Shown one piece after another: positions 1-7,741 of a stretch of DNA of 11,913 nt. Origin of the DNA: Burkholderiaceae bacterium (lineage in GTDB: Bacteria; Pseudomonadota; Gammaproteobacteria; Burkholderiales; Burkholderiaceae); the NCBI GenBank assembly GCA_023253905.1, contig JALREG010000396.1, positions 1-11,913 of the forward strand, given 5' to 3'. Numbering within the stretch: the first letter of the stretch is position 1; each line of letters opens with the position of its first letter. The notes beneath the pieces were generated by a model, which had not been told where the DNA came from, ran no database searches, and saw only the letters and a list, made by a program, of their open reading frames with translations. Made by a program: the position numbers and the translations under genes.

Positions 1-158
1 TTGCGATTCGCGAGGCCGGGCGGCGAATGAATGCAATGTCCCAGGGAGGGCAAACGATCGATGTGGCAGAAGCCGTGGCCTGGCTCGCGAGTCCGGCTTC
101 GGCCGGTGTCAACGGGCAGGTGCTGCGGGTCTGCGGCCAGAGTCTGCTCGGAGCCTGA
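1..158 (+). CDS. FabG4-like 3-oxoacyl-ACP/CoA reductase (SDR), C-terminal end only
   Basis: Only the last 51 residues are in the window (frame from base 3, TGA at 156-158). The segment [20 protein letters not shown] followed by [11 protein letters not shown] is the C-terminal end of a classical SDR: the helix before the last strand, then the 'xGQvLrV' strand that normally reads 'GqvlxvdGG'. The CGQSLxGA ending is typical of the high-molecular-weight FabG4-type reductases, which in this family interconvert 3-oxoacyl and (R)-3-hydroxyacyl thioesters with NAD(H) or NADP(H). The next gene, a MaoC hydratase, starts 27 bases downstream on the same strand, and a thiolase and an acyl-CoA dehydrogenase follow. 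The enzyme therefore probably works as the (R)-3-hydroxyacyl-CoA dehydrogenase of this degradative operon. The cofactor-binding and catalytic residues lie outside the window, so specificity is inferred from the tail and the neighbours. Confidence 0.8.
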   Translation, partial: AIREAGRRMNAMSQGGQTIDVAEAVAWLASPASAGVNGQVLRVCGQSLLGA

Positions 159-185
159 CGTGCACAGGGGAGGAGGGCTAGGCGG

Positions 186-1076
186 TTGAAGCAACTGACT
201 TTTGATCGTCCACCGGGCGCTTGGCCGCTGATGCTGCGGGTGACGGCGACCGCTTTCAAACGGGCGCCTGTAGTGGAAGCGCTTTCGGCGGTGACACGGG
301 TGCTGCCCGAGGTGGGTGTGCACGCGCAGCATGTTGACACCTACCGGCGACTATGCGGTTTCCCCCCTGAAGGCGGGGTGCCGCTCACTTACCCGCAGTT
401 GCTTGGTTTTTCGCTGGTGCTCGACTATCTGGCGTCGGAGGATTGCCCCTGGCCGGTGCTCGGGCTGATCCACCTTGGTAACCGTATCGAGCAGCGGGAG
501 TCGATTGCGGTGGGCGACGTGCTGCGGGTCGAAGTTTGCTCGGGGCGTTTGTTTGCCCATCCCAAGGGCCAGGTGTTGACGGTTGAGATGAAGGTCTCTC
601 GGGCCGGCGTGCCGGTATGGCTTGCCACGCAGACGCTGCTTAGACGAGGCGTTGCCAATCCGGCGGGGCCAGCCTTTGACATCGCGGGTTTAAATACGAA
701 CACCGCCGCGTTAGACGCGCCGCCGCTTGAGCAACTTGCGTCGATTCCGGTGGCGGCGGATACCGGGCGCCGATACGCGAGGCTATCGGGCGACTTCAAC
801 CCGATTCACCTCTGGCCGTTCACCGCGAAGCTGTTTGGGTTTCGCCGGGCGATTGCGCATGGCTTATGGTCGCAGGCGCGGGCGGTGGCGCAGCTGGGGC
901 CAAACGCCGCCGGCGCGGGTTCGGTGCTCGAAACACAGTTCATGGCGCCACTGATGTTGCCCGCGCAACCCTCGCTCTGGGTGGCTCGCGAGGCAGGGCG
1001 CCTGCGCTTTGAGCTTCGCGATGCGAAAGGCGATCGCGTTCACTTCCGATCGCTATGGACGGGCGCGCGGCTATGA
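186..1076 (+). CDS. MaoC-family (R)-specific enoyl-CoA hydratase, HtdX-like
   Basis: The product (296 aa) belongs to the hot-dog fold MaoC dehydratase family, which hydrates trans-2-enoyl-CoA to (R)-3-hydroxyacyl-CoA. The hydratase-2 signature is clear: YARLSGDFNPIH with catalytic Asp203 and His208, then GFRRAIAHGLW with H225-G226. The N-terminal half (about 60-160) looks like a second, non-catalytic hot-dog unit, as in double hot-dog hydratases, which fits the length. The chosen start is TTG at 186. It has a strong AGGAGG at 171-176, nine bases upstream, and no in-frame ATG lies between the preceding stop and this codon; the next ATG is codon 16. The gene lies between the fabG-like gene and the thiolase, as in the mycobacterial fabG4/htdX/fadA2 set. 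The substrate chain length is unknown. Confidence 0.88.
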   Translation: MKQLTFDRPPGAWPLMLRVTATAFKRAPVVEALSAVTRVLPEVGVHAQHVDTYRRLCGFPPEGGVPLTYPQLLGFSLVLDYLASEDCPWPVLGLIHLGNRIEQRESIAVGDVLRVEVCSGRLFAHPKGQVLTVEMKVSRAGVPVWLATQTLLRRGVANPAGPAFDIAGLNTNTAALDAPPLEQLASIPVAADTGRRYARLSGDFNPIHLWPFTAKLFGFRRAIAHGLWSQARAVAQLGPNAAGAGSVLETQFMAPLMLPAQPSLWVAREAGRLRFELRDAKGDRVHFRSLWTGARL

Positions 1077-1103
1077 TCGGCGCCGTTTAATCAAAGGGTG
1101 AGT

Positions 1104-2438
1104 ATGTCCAGTATTCGTCGGGTCGCTGTGCTGGGGGGAAACCGGATTCCGTTTGCACGCTCAGGCACCGCTTATGCGCGGGTCTCCAACCAGCAGATGC
1201 TGACTGCCACGCTCCAGGGCCTGATCGATCGTTTTGGTCTCCATGGTGAGCGGCTGGGCGAGGTCGCGGCGGGTGCGGTCATGAAGCACTCGCGAGATTT
1301 CAATCTGGTCCGCGAAAGTGTGCTGTCCACCACGCTGTCGGCGCAGACACCTGCGTTTGATCTCCAGCAGGCCTGCGGCACCGGACTGGAGGCGACGATC
1401 CTGGTCGCCAACAAGATCGCTCTGGGTCAGATCGAATGCGGCGTGGCAGGCGGGGTGGACACCACCTCGGATGCACCGATTGCGCTCAACGAACGTTTAC
1501 GACTGGCGCTGCTTGAACTGTCCCGTGCCCGAACCGCGATGCAGCGCTTGAGGGCGCTTGCGAAAATTCGGCCTGACCAGTTTTTCAGGCCGTCGCTCCC
1601 CCGAAACGCTGAACCGCGAACCGGACTTTCTATGGGTGAGCATGCGGAGTTGATGGCGCGCCACTGGGGCATTTCGCGCGACGCTCAGGACGAGCTCGCG
1701 CTACAGAGTCATCGGCAACTGGCCAAGGCCTACGACGACGGTTTTTTTACCGATCTGATGACGCCCTTCAATGGGCTGCGGCAGGACAATCATCTGCGGG
1801 GAGATCTCACCACCGAGCGACTCGCGGCGCTGAAGCCTGTGTTCGACCGGAAAGTCTGTCCGGGCTCGGGAACGCTGTCAGCCGGCAATTCAACCCCGCT
1901 CACTGACGGCGCGTCGGTCGTGCTGCTGGCAAGTGAAGCGTGGGCGGCCGCCCGCGGGCTTCCGGTGCTCGCCTGGATCACCCAGTGCGAGGTGGCGGCA
2001 GTGGATTTTGTCGGGCGGGCGCCCCCTGGACGGCTGGACCCTCAGGCGCTTGAATCCGGCGGGGCGGAAGGCCTTCTCATGGCGCCCGCCTACGCAGTCC
2101 CGCGCATGCTTACCCGGGCGGGTCTTTCGTTACAGGACTTCGATTTCTATGAGATCCACGAGGCCTTCGCGGCGCAGGTGCTGTGCACCCTCAAAGCCTG
2201 GGAAGACCCCATGTTCTGTCGGGAGCGTCTGGGGTTAGAGCGGCCGCTCGGCGCGATCGACCGGACGAAGCTCAATGTTCGGGGGAGTTCGCTTGCAACC
2301 GGTCACCCGTTTGCAGCAACCGGCGGGCGCATCGTGGCCACGCTCGCCAAGATGCTCGCTCAGAATGGGACGGGGCGTGGCCTGATTTCGGTGTGTGCGG
2401 CGGGCGGCCAGGGTGTGGTCGCGATACTGGAGCGTTGA
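1104..2438 (+). CDS. Acetyl-CoA acyltransferase (thiolase), FadI/FadA2-like
   Basis: The product (444 aa from ATG 1104) is a degradative thiolase, which cleaves 3-oxoacyl-CoA with CoA into acetyl-CoA and a shortened acyl-CoA. The acylated nucleophile is Cys91 in FDLQQACGTGLEA. The other active-site blocks are His352 in EIHEAF, GHPFAATGGR with His401, and the general-base Cys431 in CAAGGQG. The GHPFAATG and CAAGGxG wording and the length near 440 aa match the FadI branch rather than the shorter 390-aa FadA/PhaA branch. A GTG at 1098 is in frame, but ATG 1104 is better placed behind AAAGGG (1093-1098). The gene begins 27 bases after the hydratase and ends 3 bases before the acyl-CoA dehydrogenase, so co-transcription is very likely. 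Confidence 0.92.
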   Translation: MSSIRRVAVLGGNRIPFARSGTAYARVSNQQMLTATLQGLIDRFGLHGERLGEVAAGAVMKHSRDFNLVRESVLSTTLSAQTPAFDLQQACGTGLEATILVANKIALGQIECGVAGGVDTTSDAPIALNERLRLALLELSRARTAMQRLRALAKIRPDQFFRPSLPRNAEPRTGLSMGEHAELMARHWGISRDAQDELALQSHRQLAKAYDDGFFTDLMTPFNGLRQDNHLRGDLTTERLAALKPVFDRKVCPGSGTLSAGNSTPLTDGASVVLLASEAWAAARGLPVLAWITQCEVAAVDFVGRAPPGRLDPQALESGGAEGLLMAPAYAVPRMLTRAGLSLQDFDFYEIHEAFAAQVLCTLKAWEDPMFCRERLGLERPLGAIDRTKLNVRGSSLATGHPFAATGGRIVATLAKMLAQNGTGRGLISVCAAGGQGVVAILER

Positions 2439-2441
2439 ATC

Positions 2442-4265
2442 ATGCCCGACTACCGGGTGCCGTTGCGCGATATGCGCTTTCTGATGAACGAGGTTTTTGA
2501 CTACCCCTCGCATTACCGCGATCTCGCAGGCGGCGAGGAGGCGTCGCCTGAAGTGATCGACGCCATTCTCGAGGCAGCCGCCGACTATTGTGAACAGGTG
2601 CTTGCGCCGCTTAATGCAGTGGGCGACCGCGAGGGCTGCGTATTCGAGCACGGGCAGGTACGCACGCCCAGCGGATTTCGAGAGGCCTATCGGCAGTTCA
2701 TTGAAGGGGGATGGCAGAGCCTGTCGTTTCCGCAGGAATACGGCGGACAGGGTCTGCCCATGTCCATGAATCTGCTCAAGACCGAGATGATGGGCGCGGC
2801 CAACTGGGCGTTTGCCATGTATCCGGGTCTGAGCGTGGGCTGCATCGCGACCCTCATGCAGTACGGCAGCGACGTGGTCAAGCAACGCTATCTGCCCTCG
2901 CTGGTGAGCGGGCGCTGGACCGGCACGATGTGCCTGACCGAGCCGCAATGTGGCTCGGACCTGGGACAGGTCAGAAGTCGGGCGGTGCCTTTGGGTGATG
3001 GTCGCTATGCGATAAGCGGCACCAAGATCTTCATCTCGAGCGGTGAACATGATCTGACCGATAACATCATTCACATCGTGCTGGCGCGCCTGCCCGATGC
3101 GCCTCGCGGCACACGGGGAATCTCGCTCTTCCTGGTGCCCAAGGTGCGCGTCAACGACGATGGCAGTCTGGGCGAACGCAATTCGGTGGTCTGCGGTTCG
3201 ATCGAGCACAAGATGGGTATCGCCGGGAGCGCGACTGCGCTTCTCAATTTTGAAGATGCCGAGGGCCTCCTGATCGGCGAGCCGAACAAGGGACTGGAGG
3301 CCATGTTCACCTTCATGAACACGGCCCGTATCGGCACAGCGATCCAGGGCGTTGCGCATGCCGAGCAATCGTTTCAGGGGGCGCTCGCCTATGCACAGAA
3401 CCGGCGCTCCATGCGTGCGCTGTCTGGCGCAAAAGAGCCTGAACAGGTGGCTGACGCACTGATCTGGCATCCGGACGTCCGCCGGATGCTGCTGACCCAG
3501 AAGTCGATTGCCGAGGGGGGGCGGGCCATGGTGTATGCCGCGGCGCAGATCGCTGACCGGATGTTCGACGCGAGCCGCGCCGGTGATGCGGCCACCCACA
3601 AGCGGCTCGATGAGGAACTCGGGTTTTACACGCCCATTCTTAAGGGGTTCCTCACCGAACTGGGTCTGGAGGCTGCGCAGCTGGGCGTTCAAATTTACGG
3701 CGGCCACGGCTACATCCGCGAGCACGGCATGGAGCAGATCGTGCGCGACGCGAGAGTGGCCACGCTCTACGAGGGCACCACCGGCATTCAGGCGCTCGAT
3801 CTGCTGGGGCGCAAGGTGTTGCTCGCCACGCGTGGCGCCTGCGTTCGCGATTTCACCCGCGAGATGATTGCGCAGGCAAGGCCGCATCTGCTCGGGCGCG
3901 GCGCGGCGGGTCGGCAGTCGCGCGAACTGGTGAAGCGGGCGCTGCAGTGGAACTGGCTCACCCTTCGGCTCATGCTGCGTGCCAAGGCCGATCGCGAGAC
4001 CGTGGGCGCTGCCAGTGTCGATTACCTGATGGCATCGGGCTACATCATGATGGCGCATTTCTGGGCGCGGCAGGCGCGTTGCGCCGAGCGTCTGCTGGCA
4101 AGCGGTTTGGGTCAGCAGCCAGGTGCCTTCTACCAGACGAAACTGGATTGCGCCGAGTTCTATTTTGAGCGCTTGCTGCCGCGTGCCGACGCGCATGTCC
4201 GGACGGCGCTTGCGCCGACCCATACGCTCATGAAGATGGATCGGGCGTGTTTCCGGATCGATTGA
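2442..4265 (+). CDS. Acyl-CoA dehydrogenase, large FadE5/DmdC-like type
   Basis: This 607-aa FAD enzyme would carry out the first step of beta-oxidation, acyl-CoA to trans-2-enoyl-CoA, passing electrons to ETF. An N-terminal extension of about 35 residues precedes the all-alpha N-domain (about 36-155). The beta middle domain carries the FAD-contact motif MCLTEPQCGSDL at 163-174. The C-terminal flavin domain ends with VRDARVATLYEGTTGIQALD, whose Glu444 is at the catalytic-base position. A further C-terminal domain of about 130 residues (470-600), absent from ordinary 380-aa dehydrogenases, is characteristic of the roughly 600-aa FadE5 / 3-methylmercaptopropionyl-CoA dehydrogenase group. ATG 2442 lies three bases after the thiolase stop, with GGAGCG (2429-2434) as its ribosome site inside the thiolase gene, suggesting translational coupling. 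Nothing is truncated. The acyl chain preference is not readable. Confidence 0.92.
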   Translation: MPDYRVPLRDMRFLMNEVFDYPSHYRDLAGGEEASPEVIDAILEAAADYCEQVLAPLNAVGDREGCVFEHGQVRTPSGFREAYRQFIEGGWQSLSFPQEYGGQGLPMSMNLLKTEMMGAANWAFAMYPGLSVGCIATLMQYGSDVVKQRYLPSLVSGRWTGTMCLTEPQCGSDLGQVRSRAVPLGDGRYAISGTKIFISSGEHDLTDNIIHIVLARLPDAPRGTRGISLFLVPKVRVNDDGSLGERNSVVCGSIEHKMGIAGSATALLNFEDAEGLLIGEPNKGLEAMFTFMNTARIGTAIQGVAHAEQSFQGALAYAQNRRSMRALSGAKEPEQVADALIWHPDVRRMLLTQKSIAEGGRAMVYAAAQIADRMFDASRAGDAATHKRLDEELGFYTPILKGFLTELGLEAAQLGVQIYGGHGYIREHGMEQIVRDARVATLYEGTTGIQALDLLGRKVLLATRGACVRDFTREMIAQARPHLLGRGAAGRQSRELVKRALQWNWLTLRLMLRAKADRETVGAASVDYLMASGYIMMAHFWARQARCAERLLASGLGQQPGAFYQTKLDCAEFYFERLLPRADAHVRTALAPTHTLMKMDRACFRID

Positions 4266-4443
4266 GGGACCGTTGATGATCCGTTTGCGGCCTTGCTCGG
4301 TTCGAATGGTACGGATTTCGCTATTCTTCAGGTCATCACCGCTTTCGGCTGGTGGTTAACGCAGCAATGAGCGTGAGGAAGTCGAGCGGCCGCCGCGCTG
4401 TCTCGCTGGCTTTTGACTCAATCCATGTCTGACGGAACGACGA

Positions 4444-5421
4444 ATGAATCTTCAGGGAATCGACGAGGTCACTTACGGCGCCACCGATCTGGCGCGCTGC
4501 CGACAGTTTTTTTCCGACTGGGGCCTCACGCTGGTGGGCGATGACGCCAGTCGCCTGGTGTTTGAGACGCTCAATGGGTGCCGCGTGATCGTGGTGGCCT
4601 CGGATACGCCCGGACTCCCGGCCGGGATCGAACCTGACCCCACTGTGCGCGAAGTGGTCTGGGCGGTTGAGAGCGCAGCCGTGCTCCAGAACTTTCGGGA
4701 GCGTCTCCGGGGTGCCCCGGGCTTCGTTGATACCGGCGATCGCGTGGGCTGTACCGACCCCAGCGGGCTGGCGGTTCGCGTTCAGGTCACGCGCAAGCGT
4801 CCGGTGGAGGTGGCGTGCGCCCGCACCAACACCTGGAATGAGCGCAGCCGTATCGATCAGGCAAGCCCTGCGTATGAACGCGCTGCGCCGATCGAAGTGG
4901 GTCATGTGGTGTTCTTCGTGGCCGATCTGGCGACGGTCACGTCGTTTTATATCGAGCGCTTCGGATTCGTGCTGTCGGACAGTTATCCCGGCCGGGGATC
5001 ATTTCTTCGCTGCGCGCCGCGCGCTGGCCACCATGATCTGTTTCTGCTTCAGCTGCCTCACGGTCGCGCCGGCCTCAACCATGTGGCGTTCACTGTGCGC
5101 GATGTGCATGAGGTCTTTGGGGGTGGCATGCATATGTCGCGCTGTGGTTGGGAAACCGAACTCGGCCCGGGGCGTCACCCAATCTCCTCGGCGATCTTCT
5201 GGTATTTCCGCAGCCCCGGCGGTGGGCTGGTCGAATACAACACCGACGAAGACGAATTGACCGATGCGTGGACGCCGCGAGAGTTCACCCCCGGCCCCAC
5301 GGCGTTTGCCGAGTGGGCGATTTCCGGTGGCATCGACGGCACCACGCGTCGACAGAAAGACGCGGATGCACCCACTGCAAAATTTGCGACCGAGCGGGCG
5401 GGGCAGAAACCGTCTTCCTGA
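4444..5421 (+). CDS. VOC-family protein, type I extradiol dioxygenase-like
   Basis: The product (325 aa) has two vicinal-oxygen-chelate modules, about 5-115 and 148-270, the layout of type I extradiol ring-cleavage dioxygenases such as catechol 2,3-dioxygenase and 2,3-dihydroxybiphenyl 1,2-dioxygenase. The C-terminal module carries a full 2-His-1-carboxylate Fe(II) set: His154 in EVGHVVFFV, His213 in LNHVAFTV and Glu264 in GGLVEYNTDEDE. His196/His197 lie where the acid-base His of these enzymes is found. Tyr265 follows the Glu as in active members. A tail of about 55 residues beyond the fold is polar and low in complexity. The ribosome site is modest (GGAA at 4434-4437). The gene is alone on its strand after a 178-base gap with no convincing promoter, and it converges on the minus-strand catabolic operon, for which it could supply a ring-opening step. 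The substrate is unknown; non-oxygenase VOC functions remain possible. Confidence 0.8.
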   Translation: MNLQGIDEVTYGATDLARCRQFFSDWGLTLVGDDASRLVFETLNGCRVIVVASDTPGLPAGIEPDPTVREVVWAVESAAVLQNFRERLRGAPGFVDTGDRVGCTDPSGLAVRVQVTRKRPVEVACARTNTWNERSRIDQASPAYERAAPIEVGHVVFFVADLATVTSFYIERFGFVLSDSYPGRGSFLRCAPRAGHHDLFLLQLPHGRAGLNHVAFTVRDVHEVFGGGMHMSRCGWETELGPGRHPISSAIFWYFRSPGGGLVEYNTDEDELTDAWTPREFTPGPTAFAEWAISGGIDGTTRRQKDADAPTAKFATERAGQKPSS

Positions 5422-5432
5422 TTCCCGGAAAG

Positions 5433-5491
5433 CCCCGCAGCAGGCGGGGGGCCGCTCGGGGCCTGGGGTTGCACGGAGCGTTCCCAGGCCC
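5433..5491. terminator. Tandem hairpins between convergent genes, probable bidirectional terminator
   Basis: The 89 bases between the two converging stop codons hold two GC-rich hairpins. The first is CCCCGC (5433-5438), loop AGCAG, GCGGGG (5444-5449). The second is a perfect 9-bp stem, GGGCCTGGG (5459-5467) and CCCAGGCCC (5483-5491), with a 15-base loop. Neither is followed by a clear T tract on either strand, so this is a structure-based call; Rho or reading from both sides may be involved. Confidence 0.5.
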
Positions 5492-5510
5492 GCGCCATCA
5501 CTGCGCGGTG

Positions 5511-6521
5511 TCAGTCGGCGCTGATCTTCAGCTCACGTGCGAGCGTGCCGTAGCGCTCGTTGTCGGCTTTAACGAAGCCCGCCAGCACCGCGGCGGGTCC
5601 GCCTAGCGGCTCCACCCCGGCGGTGGAGAGGCGGCTTCGGACATCGGGCATCGCGATCACTGCGTTGATTTCAGCGTTCAGCTGATCAATGATGGCCTGG
5701 GGTGTGGAGAGCGGCGCAAACACACCGTACCAGGCATTGACTTCCACGCCCGGTACGCCCTGCTCGGTGGCGGTCGGGACATCGGGCAGCAGATCGGAGC
5801 GCTTGGCCTCGGTGACCGCAAGCGGCACCAGCTTGCCCGATTTGATGTGGGGCACGGCGCCCCCCAGCCCCACGAACAGAAGCTTGACCTCGCCACCCAG
5901 TGCCGCATTGATTGAGGGCGCTACGCCTTTGTAGGGTACGTGCAGCAGATCAACCTTGGCCGCGCGCTTCATCATTTCGCCTGCGAAGTGCATCGGTGAA
6001 CCGTTACCGGCGCTGCCATAGGGGAGACCCGGTGATTTGCGCGCGGCGTCGAGTGCGTCCTGAAGCCGGCTTGCGCCGAGTGAGGGGTGAGCGACCAGCA
6101 CCAGCGGGGTGGTGGCCGGCGCAATGACCGGCACCAGGTCGCGCGCCACCGTCACGCCACCGCCGGCACCCGCGGGCAGCACATGAGGGGAAATGACCAC
6201 CGTGTTGGGTGTGAAGAGAAGGGTGTGGCCATCCGCGGCCGCCTTGGCCACGAAGCCCGCACCGATCAACGCACCGGCGCCCGGCCGGTTCTCGACAATG
6301 ACGGGTTTGCCCAAGCGCGTGGTGAGTTTCTCGCCCACCGCCCGTGCGGCAAGATCAGGGCCGCCGCCCGGCGGGAAGGGCACCACCAGCGTGATGTTGC
6401 GCGATGGGAATGCGGCCGGCGCGGTCTGCGCGCCCGCATGCTGCGCGGCCGCCAGGCTGAGCCCCAGCGCTGCTGCGACGAGCGCGCGTCGCGAATCGAT
6501 GGAAGGGATCAAACGGGTCAT
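5511..6521 (-). CDS. Bug/TctC-family tripartite tricarboxylate transporter substrate-binding protein
   Basis: The product (336 aa) is a periplasmic solute-binding protein of the TctC/Bug family, which captures carboxylates (aromatic acids, di/tricarboxylates, amides) for TTT-type uptake. Residues 1-31 form a signal peptide: a basic start, a hydrophobic core LVAAALGLSLAAA, and a likely cut after AGA31. The mature start FPSRNITLVVPFPPGGGPDLAAR is the family hallmark, and VENRPGAGALIGA, the LLHVPYKG segment near the middle, and VNAWYGVFAP are also typical. The start at 6521 has AGGAG (6531-6527) five bases upstream. It is the last gene of the minus-strand operon, 36 bases after the monooxygenase. 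No TctA or TctB membrane partner is in the window, which is common because Burkholderiales carry many orphan Bug proteins. The ligand is probably the operon's substrate or a relative, by context only. Confidence 0.93.
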   Translation of the reverse strand: MTRLIPSIDSRRALVAAALGLSLAAAQHAGAQTAPAAFPSRNITLVVPFPPGGGPDLAARAVGEKLTTRLGKPVIVENRPGAGALIGAGFVAKAAADGHTLLFTPNTVVISPHVLPAGAGGGVTVARDLVPVIAPATTPLVLVAHPSLGASRLQDALDAARKSPGLPYGSAGNGSPMHFAGEMMKRAAKVDLLHVPYKGVAPSINAALGGEVKLLFVGLGGAVPHIKSGKLVPLAVTEAKRSDLLPDVPTATEQGVPGVEVNAWYGVFAPLSTPQAIIDQLNAEINAVIAMPDVRSRLSTAGVEPLGGPAAVLAGFVKADNERYGTLARELKISAD

Positions 6522-6557
6522 GCTGTCTCCTGCTGGGGTGAAGCGTCAATCGGATTG

Positions 6558-7715
6558 TTATTGAAGGGGGGTATTCCAGGCGTCGTAACCATAGACCCAG
6601 TCGGCGTTGCCGGGGCCGCGCATCCACTGGTTGCCGCGCGAGCCGATCTGGATTCGGGCGGTTCGTTCGCGTCGGGTGCTCTCATAGCTGAGCAGGGCCG
6701 ACCCGATTGATGGGCCAGTGCCGGCGTCGGTAGCCTGTGAGAGCGGTGCGAGCGCGCGGCCCAGCACGATGGCGTCCTCGATCGCCATGCCCGCGCCTTG
6801 CGCCATGAAGGGAAGCATGGGGTGGCAGGCATCGCCCAGCAGCGTGACCCGCCCTACGCTCCAGCGCGTGAGCGGCTCGCGCTCGTAGAGCGCGCTTTTC
6901 ATGACGCTATCGCAGGCCTCCAGGAGCTTCCGGGCATCGGGATGAAAATCGCGGTAGACCTCGCGCAGTTCGTTCACATCGCCCGCGGTGGTCCAGGACT
7001 CTTCGGTCCAGCTGGGTTGGCCGGTGGTTGCAAACACAAAGGTTTCGCGCCCCTGGCTGAGCGGGAAAGTGACGATCTGGACATCGGGCGAGGGCCCCCA
7101 CCATTTGGTGAAGGCCTCAATCTCGGGGACGTCGCGCACGCGTTCGGTGGGCACCACCGAACGGTAGGACACCACCCCAGTAAAGCGCGGCGACTCTTCA
7201 CCGAAAAGCGCTGCGCGTACTCGCGAGTGAATGCCGTCTGCGCCCACCAGCAGGTCGTGGCGGGCGCTTTCGCCGTCTTCAAATTCCAGTGTGACGCCGG
7301 AGTGGTTCTGGGTCAGCGAACGGATGCGCTTGCCAAAGCGCACCGTGCCGGCGGTGACCTCAGCGGCGAGCGCCGCCAGCAGGTCGGCCCGGTGAATGGT
7401 GACCTGGGGGGCGCCGTACTGTTCCTGGGCTACGTTACCCATGCCCAGCCGTGAGGTCTCGCGGCTGGTATCCCAGTCGCGGCTGATGCGGAAGGTGGGT
7501 TGCGCACCCTCTCGGCGGATGCGCTCGCTGATCGGGCGCTGAAAACCGTCGAGTGCCCGCACCACATTGGGGGTGAGGTTCACGTCGGCGCCAACGCGCA
7601 TCCATTGCGGGGCCTGCTCATAGACGGTCACGCGGTGGCCGCTGCGTTGTAGCGCGATGGCGGCGGTCAGGCCGCCAATGCCGCCTCCCGCAATGCCGAT
7701 ATCGAGTGAATTCAT
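6558..7715 (-). CDS. Group A FAD-dependent monooxygenase, NicC (6-hydroxynicotinate 3-monooxygenase)-like
   Basis: The product (385 aa) is a single-component NAD(P)H-dependent flavoprotein hydroxylase. It shows the three expected motifs: the dinucleotide-binding IAGGGIGG at 8-15 followed by VYEQ, the DG motif in LLVGADGIHSRVR around 160, and the FAD-ribityl GD motif GDACHPMLPFMAQGAGMAIEDA starting at 294. The overall run, in particular ITIHR-like VTIHRADLL near 105 and the C-terminal WVYGYD at 373-378, resembles NicC, which decarboxylates and hydroxylates 6-hydroxynicotinate to 2,5-dihydroxypyridine. Salicylate 1-hydroxylase is the next closest type. A carboxylated aromatic or pyridine substrate is therefore likely, but the reaction is not proven. 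The start at 7715 lies 26 bases after the SDR stop and has no obvious ribosome site, so it may depend on upstream translation. Confidence 0.85.
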   Translation of the reverse strand: MNSLDIGIAGGGIGGLTAAIALQRSGHRVTVYEQAPQWMRVGADVNLTPNVVRALDGFQRPISERIRREGAQPTFRISRDWDTSRETSRLGMGNVAQEQYGAPQVTIHRADLLAALAAEVTAGTVRFGKRIRSLTQNHSGVTLEFEDGESARHDLLVGADGIHSRVRAALFGEESPRFTGVVSYRSVVPTERVRDVPEIEAFTKWWGPSPDVQIVTFPLSQGRETFVFATTGQPSWTEESWTTAGDVNELREVYRDFHPDARKLLEACDSVMKSALYEREPLTRWSVGRVTLLGDACHPMLPFMAQGAGMAIEDAIVLGRALAPLSQATDAGTGPSIGSALLSYESTRRERTARIQIGSRGNQWMRGPGNADWVYGYDAWNTPLQ

Positions 7716-7741
7716 GATGGGCGTGTGTCAGGCGAAGACTG

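Noticed and set aside
1098..1103. GTG start for the thiolase two codons upstream
   Set aside because: The ATG at 1104 has better spacing to AAAGGG, and the GTG overlaps that ribosome site.
2235..4223. A 662-codon open frame antisense to the acyl-CoA dehydrogenase, longer than the gene itself
   Set aside because: Its translation is rich in Arg, His and Gln with no recognisable domain, and it mirrors the codon structure of the clear FadE5-like gene. Long antisense frames are common in GC-rich genomes.
4266..4443. Possible promoter before the VOC gene (TATTCT at 4322-4327)
   Set aside because: The only -35-like element, TTGCTC at 4293-4298, is 23 bases away, too far for a sigma-70 promoter.
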